Positions 5,447 through 10,049 of a DNA stretch of 10,049 nucleotides are shown piece by piece; within the stretch, counting starts at the first letter, position 1, and each line of letters opens with the position of its first letter. The translations under genes and the position numbers were made by a program. Under the pieces are notes generated by a model. That model saw only the letters and a list, made by a program, of their open reading frames with translations, ran no database searches and had not been told where the DNA came from. The stretch spans positions 4,537 through 14,585 of the forward strand of contig PMCY01000333.1 of NCBI GenBank assembly GCA_003154255.1, written 5' to 3'. Source of the DNA: Candidatus Aminicenantota bacterium (GTDB lineage: Bacteria > Acidobacteriota > Aminicenantia > Aminicenantales > UBA4085).

Positions 5447-7228
5447 TTATCTCTTTATTTCAAAAAGAATAGAATTTTTGGCGATTTCGCCGACGTCACC
5501 GGAGAGGATCCCGCGCGGCAGGATCCAGCCGATGGCCGATCGCCCCTTGAAATAGTCCAGCGTCGATTCGATGGCTTTTTGAAGCGGGATTTTATCCCAA
5601 AGGACGACGTTCACCACGATCATCAGCCAATTTTCCGAATAATGGCTGATATTCGAGCCGCCTTTGAAGAATTGAATGACGGACGGCCCGGACGTTTTCT
5701 TCTTGGCATGTCCGAAATCGGGCGCATCGGCTTCGCCGATCGGTTTCAATCCGGCGATCCGACAGAACTCATTCCCGGCCCAGTTGGCCACGCTTGCGCA
5801 GGATGAAATCGCGCTGTAATCGCAGCCATAAATGTCCAAAATCAGCTCGTACGCGGAGGAAATCCCGTTCTCGATGGGGTTCCGGAAAGCAGGAGAGAAT
5901 ACTTCGCTGCTTTCAACCAGGCGCGGGCCGAATACCCGCGGAGATTTGTCGGCGTCTTTGTTCTTCAAGGCGGCCTTGGAAACCTTGAATATTTTCGTCC
6001 CTTTCCGGATTTCGTGGACGTTGCCGAACGATCCTCTGGGCAAATGCCAGCACAGCGCCGATTTGGCGTTGAAATAGCGCAAAGAGAAATCGACGACCCG
6101 TTTCGCCGGAAGACGGTCGCAGGTGAAACAATTGGCGCTCAACGTCCGACCGTAGCGCCGGCAGCTGATGGCGCTCGTTTCAATGTATTGGACGTAGGTG
6201 TCCCCTTCGGCGAAGGCAGGCGACGAAACATTCGGTTGGCCGAAGGCCTTCATGCGGATGGCCTCGCACGTTTCCCGTCCCCAGCGTTGGACTCGATCCA
6301 GCGTCGGCGTCTCCGCATCCTGCAATTCGAGATCGAAGACGATTTCCTCCCCATAGCGGTCGCGTTCCAGCCTCTTCTGAAATTCCGGATAGGGCCACGC
6401 CGTCAAATCCGGGGAGTACCAGCTCGTTTTGATTTCGGCGGTTTTGTAACGCCGGCGGATCTGGCCCAACGTGCTGGGAAACACGTTTTTCCCCCGCGAG
6501 CCCGCCGTCAAGCTGAAAGGGCCGCCCATATAGCTCACGTTGGCGAACTGCACCACGCGGACCTCGTCAAAAATCCGCTCCATCTGCCGCCAGCTGCCGG
6601 GGCATTCGTAGGGCTGAAGGATCAAAGCGCCGGTCTGATGAATCGCGATCCCGCCGGGAACGAGAGCGTCGTAAACGTTCGTGTAGAAATTGGTGTTGAA
6701 CAGACTCTGGGCCGGTCCGATCGGGTCCGTGGAATCGATGATGATGACATCGAAGCGGTTCTTGTTCGAACCGACGAAAACGGCCCCGTCCCCGATTTCC
6801 AATTTGAAGCGGGGATCTTCGAACACGCCCTCGCAGACGGAGGGCAGGTGTTTTCGGCACAAATCCACGACCATTTGATCGATCTCGACCATGGTCACGG
6901 ACTTCACGCTATCGTGTCGCAAGACCTCCCGGGCGACGCCGCAATCGCCGCCGCCGATGATGAGGACGTGCTGGGCGGGTTTGTGGAGATTGAACAGGGG
7001 CCAATGGGCGATCCATTCATGATAGATGCCTTCGTCTTCCTCGGTCAGCTGGACGATGCCATCCAAAACCAGGACTTTTCCCAGCCGATTGGTCTCCAGG
7101 ATCATGAGTTTCTGGAATCCGGTGTCCGTCTCCGGAACAAGCACGTTGGAAACCTTGAATCCATACGTGATGTCGGGATAAAGATCCTCGAAAAAATAAA
7201 GATCGTTTCCTCTTTTTGTCAGACCCAT
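5447..7228 (-). CDS. speE: Fused spermidine synthase (SpeE) with two tandem SpeD-like (AdoMet decarboxylase-like) domains
   Basis: 593 residues in one uninterrupted frame. Residues about 1-289 are a full aminopropyltransferase: VLDGIVQLTEEDEGIYHE (54-71), IGGGDCG (91-97), VEID (114-117) and IIDSTDPIGPA (164-173, likely catalytic Asp165). Residues about 295-418 and 459-593 each look like a SpeD domain and resemble each other. Paired segments are EIVFDLELQD / ELILDIYGCD, YVQYIETSAIS / SVIQFFKGGSNIS, NCFTCD (366-371) / NVVLWD (540-545), and HLPRG / ILPRG. In SpeD the pyruvoyl group comes from Ser in the SESH motif and a later Cys is catalytic. The first repeat keeps a Ser (352) and Cys370; the second has a Ser (525) near that position but Trp544 instead of Cys. 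Neither has the SESH...H pattern intact. SpeE would aminopropylate putrescine; decarboxylase activity is uncertain. The gene follows the SurA-like gene by 23 nt on the same strand. Confidence 0.9.
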   Translation of the reverse strand: MGLTKRGNDLYFFEDLYPDITYGFKVSNVLVPETDTGFQKLMILETNRLGKVLVLDGIVQLTEEDEGIYHEWIAHWPLFNLHKPAQHVLIIGGGDCGVAREVLRHDSVKSVTMVEIDQMVVDLCRKHLPSVCEGVFEDPRFKLEIGDGAVFVGSNKNRFDVIIIDSTDPIGPAQSLFNTNFYTNVYDALVPGGIAIHQTGALILQPYECPGSWRQMERIFDEVRVVQFANVSYMGGPFSLTAGSRGKNVFPSTLGQIRRRYKTAEIKTSWYSPDLTAWPYPEFQKRLERDRYGEEIVFDLELQDAETPTLDRVQRWGRETCEAIRMKAFGQPNVSSPAFAEGDTYVQYIETSAISCRRYGRTLSANCFTCDRLPAKRVVDFSLRYFNAKSALCWHLPRGSFGNVHEIRKGTKIFKVSKAALKNKDADKSPRVFGPRLVESSEVFSPAFRNPIENGISSAYELILDIYGCDYSAISSCASVANWAGNEFCRIAGLKPIGEADAPDFGHAKKKTSGPSVIQFFKGGSNISHYSENWLMIVVNVVLWDKIPLQKAIESTLDYFKGRSAIGWILPRGILSGDVGEIAKNSILFEIKR

Positions 7229-7251
7229 GCTTCCAATCCTTGCAACGCGAC

Positions 7252-8220
7252 TCAGCCCAGCGGATTGGGCTTGAGGATTTTGATGTAATTCCTCTTCTTG
7301 ACGACCTTGAGGAACTCCTCCAGTTTGGCCGTCTGAAGGTCCTGCAACAGCTTCTGCTCGATATCCCGCTTGGCTTCGTCAAACGTCCGCGTCCGGCTGT
7401 CTTTTTTGTCCTCGAGGTTGAGCAGATACCAGCCTTTTTTTTCGATCCAGCCCGTCCGCTCGCCTTTCTTGATCGCGGCCAGGGCGTCCCAGAGGGTCTT
7501 GTCGGTCTCGCCTTTCTTCAGGGTGCCCAGGTCGCCCTTGGTCTCCTTGAGAGGCGCGTCGCAATATTCCTCGGCCGCCTTGTCGAACGGAAGCCCGCCC
7601 TTGAGCTTGTCCAGGATCTCGGCCTTACGGGTTTCGGTCGCCGCCGCCGATCGCAGATCGGGCGCCAGGTACACGACCCGGACCTTGTATTCCTCGGGGA
7701 CGACGAATTCGGCGCCGTGCTTCTTGTAGTAGTCGATGATATCGGCGTCGTCCACGACGATTGATTTGCTGATTTGAGAGGAAATGACGCGATCCCGCAG
7801 CATCCTCTCCTCAATCTGCCTCAGCCAGACGTCGTATTGCATGCCCTGGCTGCGCAAGGCCCGCTGCAGATCGTCGTCCGAATCGATATTGTTTTCCTTC
7901 TTGATGTTGTCGACGGCCATCTTGAGCTGCTCGGCGACGTTCAGGTTGTCCGTTTTGGCCATCTGCAGGAGCAGCGTATTCGTGATCATGGTGTCCAGGA
8001 GCTGGGCTTTGAGCTGCTCGATGGCTTTCTCCTGTTGTTCACCCTGGAACTGGGCCTTGATCCCGGCCAGCTGTTGATCGTATTCTTTTTTGAACTCGGT
8101 CAGGGTGATGACCTCGTCGTTGACGATGGCCACGATTTCTTCGACGACCTGCTGGGCGGCGGCCCCGACGGCGCAGATGGCCAGCAGGATCAGAACCAGG
8201 CGGTTTCTTTTTATGGTCAT
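7252..8220 (-). CDS. SurA-like periplasmic chaperone / parvulin-type peptidyl-prolyl isomerase
   Basis: 322 residues. A signal peptide (about 1-21, ending VGAAAQ) is followed by the SurA N-terminal chaperone region, with VVEEIVAIVNDEVITLTEF (25-43) as its hallmark and helices to about 170. One parvulin-like domain spans about 174-270, and a C-terminal helix about 278-310. E. coli SurA is longer and has two parvulin domains; this has one. The parvulin histidines are missing: the usual 'HIL' position reads VRVVYL and the usual GFHI reads GWYLL. Chaperoning of outer-membrane proteins is therefore more likely than isomerase activity. I chose ATG 8220 over an open extension to 8274. It overlaps the upstream stop as ATGA, has AAAGGA about 10 nt before it, and places the signal peptide at the N-terminus. 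Confidence 0.88.
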   Translation of the reverse strand: MTIKRNRLVLILLAICAVGAAAQQVVEEIVAIVNDEVITLTEFKKEYDQQLAGIKAQFQGEQQEKAIEQLKAQLLDTMITNTLLLQMAKTDNLNVAEQLKMAVDNIKKENNIDSDDDLQRALRSQGMQYDVWLRQIEERMLRDRVISSQISKSIVVDDADIIDYYKKHGAEFVVPEEYKVRVVYLAPDLRSAAATETRKAEILDKLKGGLPFDKAAEEYCDAPLKETKGDLGTLKKGETDKTLWDALAAIKKGERTGWIEKKGWYLLNLEDKKDSRTRTFDEAKRDIEQKLLQDLQTAKLEEFLKVVKKRNYIKILKPNPLG

Positions 8221-9215
8221 AATGATTCGTTCCTTTGATAGGGGAAAGGCAGCTTGTCCGTAGCCGCTTTCCACTCCAGGGTGGCTTTCAATTCCTCGAC
8301 ATGAGCGGCGACAAGCGCCTCGCTTTTCTCTTCAATGAACTTGGCCCGGATGGCCGGTGCGGCATCAGCCAGCGTCTGCAGGCGGGTCTCGAACCGCTTG
8401 TCCAGCCGGAAGATATGGAAGCCGTAGGACGACTCGACGACGCGGCTGAGGGCGCCCGTTTTCAGGACGAAAATAGCCTTCTCCAGCTCGGGGGGCAGCT
8501 GACCGGCGCTGAATTCGCCCAGCAGGCCGCCTTTGGAGGCCTCCAGGCCGCGGGATTCCGCACGGGCCGCGGCGCGAAACTGTTCCTCGCCCGCCCCCGC
8601 GATTTTGTTCAGGAGATCGGTCGCCCGGGCCTCGCTGTCCAGGAGGATCTGGCTCACCTGGACCCGTTCGGGCTGGAGGAAATCCTTTTTATGGGCGTCA
8701 TAATATTCGGCGATGGCGGCGTCCTCCACTTTGAGCGTGGATAGGATCGTCTCCAGGTATTTCTCGATGAGCAGCTTTTCCGTGATCGCGGTTTCATCGA
8801 TCGTCGCCGCGGAGGCGTCGGCCCCGGGGATCGTGGAAGCGTTCTTGAACTTGGCCACGTAGGCGGCCCGCTCTTCATCCGTCAGCTCGATGTTGCGGGC
8901 CTTGGCCCGGGCCAGGAGAAGCTTCTCCTGGACGAAGTTGTCAAAGACCCGGCTGAGCGCCCCGGGCTCGAGGCTTTTCCAATCGGACCCGATATTGAGC
9001 TGCAAGTGCGACTCGAAATCGGCGGTCGAATAGGCCCTTCCCTCGACCTGCAGGATGATGGCCTCGGAGCGGCCTGCGGCGGCCGCGCCTTCGGGCTGGT
9101 CCGCCCCGGCCGCTTTCTTCCGGCAGGCCCCGAAGGCCAGAAGGAGGACAACGAGGACGGCCGCCGCCTTTCCGATTCTCGAGGGCCCTTTTTCACACAT
9201 CTTTTTTAGTTTCAT
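8217..9215 (-). CDS. PpiC/PrsA-type parvulin lipoprotein
   Basis: 332 residues. N-terminal basic residues, a hydrophobic stretch (about 17-29) and LAFGAC with Cys31 suggest a lipoprotein; the lipobox is unusual (Phe at -3). After an Ala/Gly-rich linker, a SurA/PrsA-like N-terminal region (about 50-175) includes VEGRAYSTADFESHL and FVQEKLLLARAKARNIELTDEE. A parvulin domain (about 180-272) carries ASKGGLLGEFSAGQLPPELEKAIFVLKTGALSRVVES and YGFHIFRL. The C-terminal His of the family (H267) is present; the first one, in 'HIL', is Gln189. It probably assists folding of exported proteins at the outer face of a membrane. It overlaps the SurA-like gene by 4 nt, so the two folding factors are made together. 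No clear Shine-Dalgarno precedes ATG 9215; a stable hairpin occupies that region. ATG at 9200 (residue 6) is an alternative start. Confidence 0.88.
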   Translation of the reverse strand: MKLKKMCEKGPSRIGKAAAVLVVLLLAFGACRKKAAGADQPEGAAAAGRSEAIILQVEGRAYSTADFESHLQLNIGSDWKSLEPGALSRVFDNFVQEKLLLARAKARNIELTDEERAAYVAKFKNASTIPGADASAATIDETAITEKLLIEKYLETILSTLKVEDAAIAEYYDAHKKDFLQPERVQVSQILLDSEARATDLLNKIAGAGEEQFRAAARAESRGLEASKGGLLGEFSAGQLPPELEKAIFVLKTGALSRVVESSYGFHIFRLDKRFETRLQTLADAAPAIRAKFIEEKSEALVAAHVEELKATLEWKAATDKLPFPYQRNESL

Positions 9216-9220
9216 GACAT

Positions 9221-9271
9221 TACTACGGGGAGCAGCAAATACGTTACAAAGTCCTTACTGCTCCCCGAGTA
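9221..9271 (-). repeat. Strong hairpin in the leader just upstream of the PpiC-type lipoprotein gene
   Basis: A perfect 10-bp inverted repeat, CGGGGAGCAG (9226-9235) and CTGCTCCCCG (9258-9267), flanks a 22-nt loop. It extends by TACT/AGTA (9221-9224 with 9268-9271) across one bulged base. On the - strand transcript it ends only 5-10 nt before the AUG at 9215, where a ribosome binding site would normally lie. No U-run follows on either strand, so it is not a standard intrinsic terminator. TACTGC (9256-9261) can alternatively pair with GCAGTA (9280-9285), giving a weaker competing stem. Confidence 0.6.
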
Positions 9272-9301
9272 CTAGCCGGGCAGTAAAAACATACGGAGTC
9301 A

Positions 9302-9307
9302 ACTATA
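9302..9307 (-). promoter_or_regulatory. -10-like TATAGT in the mfd to lipoprotein intergenic region
   Basis: On the - strand TATAGT matches TATAAT at five of six positions, about 90 nt upstream of the lipoprotein start. No good -35 is present at 16-18 nt. If used, transcription would begin around 9294 and the leader would contain the whole hairpin region. Treat it as a weak candidate only. Confidence 0.2.
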
Positions 9308-9336
9308 TTCCGCCCCGCTTAGTATATTACACCCCG
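9302..9336 (-). repeat. Imperfect 16-bp direct repeat, 19-bp period, at the end of mfd
   Basis: On the - strand CGGGGTGTAATATACT (+ 9321-9336) is followed by CGGGGCGGAATATAGT (+ 9302-9317), identical at 13 of 16 positions. The first copy includes the last codons and stop of mfd. The spacing is close to two helical turns, as in tandem operator sites, but chance cannot be excluded. Confidence 0.35.
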
Positions 9337-10049
9337 TATAACGTCTTCAAGATCGAGATCGTTTCAGCCAGGACGTCGCCGTCGGAGCGCCCCTTGAGCG
9401 GCACGGTCAATACGCCCTCGGGGGTCAGCCGCGCCCCGCGGGACTTGATCAGGCCGGTCCAACGCTCCGACGGGATCACGGCGGCGGGATCAAGCTTGAA
9501 GATGACCCGGCTTTCGGCGCGGTCGACGGACTGGACAAAGAGCATCCGGGCCAGAAGCTTGATCCGGCCGTAGTCGAGAAGATGGTCGACCGACGCCGGC
9601 GGAGGCCCGAAGCGGTCGGCCAGCTCCGCGCCCAGGGCCTCGAATTCCGCCAGGTCCTCGGCCGAAGAGATGCGCTTGTACAGGCTGAGCCGGACGTTGA
9701 CCTGGGGGATGTAGCTTTCGGGAATGCGGTTGTCCACGCGCAGATTGATCTCACTCTTGGCCTCGGCCGGAACTTCGCCTTTGAGCTCCTTGATGGCCTG
9801 TTCGAGCAGGTGGATGAAGTATTCGTAGCCGACCGCCTCCATGACTCCGCTCTGCTGTTCGCCGAAGAGGTGGCCGGCGCCGCGGATCTCGAGATCTTTC
9901 AAGGCCAGGCGGAAACCCGATCCCAGTTCGCTGAACTCCTTGAGCGCTTCCAGGCGCTTGCGGGCCAGGGGGGTCAGGCCGCTTGAGGCGGGGACCAGGA
10001 AATAGGCGTAGGCCTGCCGCGAGGACCGCCCGACGCGGCCGCGCAATTG
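9327..10049 (-). CDS. mfd: Transcription-repair coupling factor Mfd, C-terminal part (5' end outside window)
   Basis: The frame enters from the right edge: reading in from 10049 gives QLRGRVGRS, the helicase motif VI of the RecG-like translocase module. 240 residues are visible, ending at TAA 9327-9329. Next come YAYFLVP, a linker with RLEALKEFSELGSGFRLALKDLEIRGAGHLFGEQQSG, which is highly characteristic of Mfd and RecG (the relay/TRG region), and then VGYEYFIHLLEQAI. The rest, about residues 95-240, is the C-terminal TRCF (D7) domain, including IPESYIPQVNVRLSLYKRI and ELADRFGPPP. Mfd removes RNA polymerase stalled at DNA lesions and recruits UvrA. The TTG at 10046 encodes the Leu of QLRGRVGRS and is not a start. 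The C-terminus appears full length. A 110-nt gap with a hairpin separates it from the next gene of the same strand. Confidence 0.96.
   Translation of the reverse strand, partial: QLRGRVGRSSRQAYAYFLVPASSGLTPLARKRLEALKEFSELGSGFRLALKDLEIRGAGHLFGEQQSGVMEAVGYEYFIHLLEQAIKELKGEVPAEAKSEINLRVDNRIPESYIPQVNVRLSLYKRISSAEDLAEFEALGAELADRFGPPPASVDHLLDYGRIKLLARMLFVQSVDRAESRVIFKLDPAAVIPSERWTGLIKSRGARLTPEGVLTVPLKGRSDGDVLAETISILKTLYGV

Noticed and set aside
6014..7288. Long open frame on the + strand (424 codons) opposite the SpeE fusion
   Set aside because: The - strand has unmistakable SpeE motifs (GGGDCG, DSTDPIGP); the + strand translation is a mirror of that coding bias.
8221..8274. N-terminal extension of the SurA-like protein to an ATG at 8274
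   Set aside because: It would overlap the upstream gene by more than 50 nt and put 18 residues before a clean signal peptide; ATG 8220 gives an ATGA junction with a ribosome binding site.
9226..9267. Intrinsic terminator for mfd
   Set aside because: The stem is strong, but the loop is long (22 nt) and no T-run follows on either strand.
1..10049. Defence island, prophage, CRISPR or mobile element
   Set aside because: No repeats with spacers, integrase, transposase, terminal inverted repeats or known defence domains appear on either strand; the genes are housekeeping and envelope functions.

Overview
The window looks like chromosomal housekeeping DNA from a GC-rich Gram-negative bacterium. 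The Gram-negative call rests on an EnvC-type murein hydrolase activator, a YibQ-type divergent polysaccharide deacetylase, and two periplasmic parvulin/SurA-like folding factors. An Acidobacteriota or Aminicenantes-like lineage is a guess from gene content and composition only; no rRNA or other marker is present. I see no tRNA, rRNA, CRISPR array, insertion sequence or phage gene.

Left block (1-3937, + strand): four closely packed genes that probably form one transcript. They are the C-terminal end of a polytopic LPG-synthase/flippase-like membrane protein, an EnvC-like protein (4-nt ATGA overlap), an S41/PDZ carboxy-terminal-processing-protease homologue, and a YibQ-like divergent polysaccharide deacetylase. 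The theme is envelope and division-site peptidoglycan remodelling. Both middle proteins look catalytically dead. The LytM domain has lost its zinc ligands, as in E. coli EnvC. The S41 protein has Gly and Leu where the family has its nucleophilic Ser and general-base Lys, while the third catalytic position, Gln, is kept at the correct spacing.

Middle (3944-5416): a complete PP2C-type Ser/Thr phosphatase on the - strand converges on the deacetylase with 6 nt between stop codons. Across a 123-nt divergent intergenic region lies a small predicted lipoprotein of unknown function on the + strand.

Right block (10049-5447, - strand): the C-terminal end of Mfd (transcription-repair coupling factor), then a 110-nt leader with a strong hairpin, a parvulin-type lipoprotein, a SurA-like protein (4-nt ATGA overlap), and a 593-aa fusion. 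The fusion has an N-terminal spermidine synthase (SpeE) domain followed by two tandem SpeD (S-adenosylmethionine decarboxylase)-like domains. Its last third is visibly less GC-rich than its neighbours.

The two items most worth a second look are the SpeE-SpeD-SpeD fusion, with one more conserved and one more degenerate decarboxylase-like half, and the S41 pseudoprotease sitting between EnvC and YibQ.
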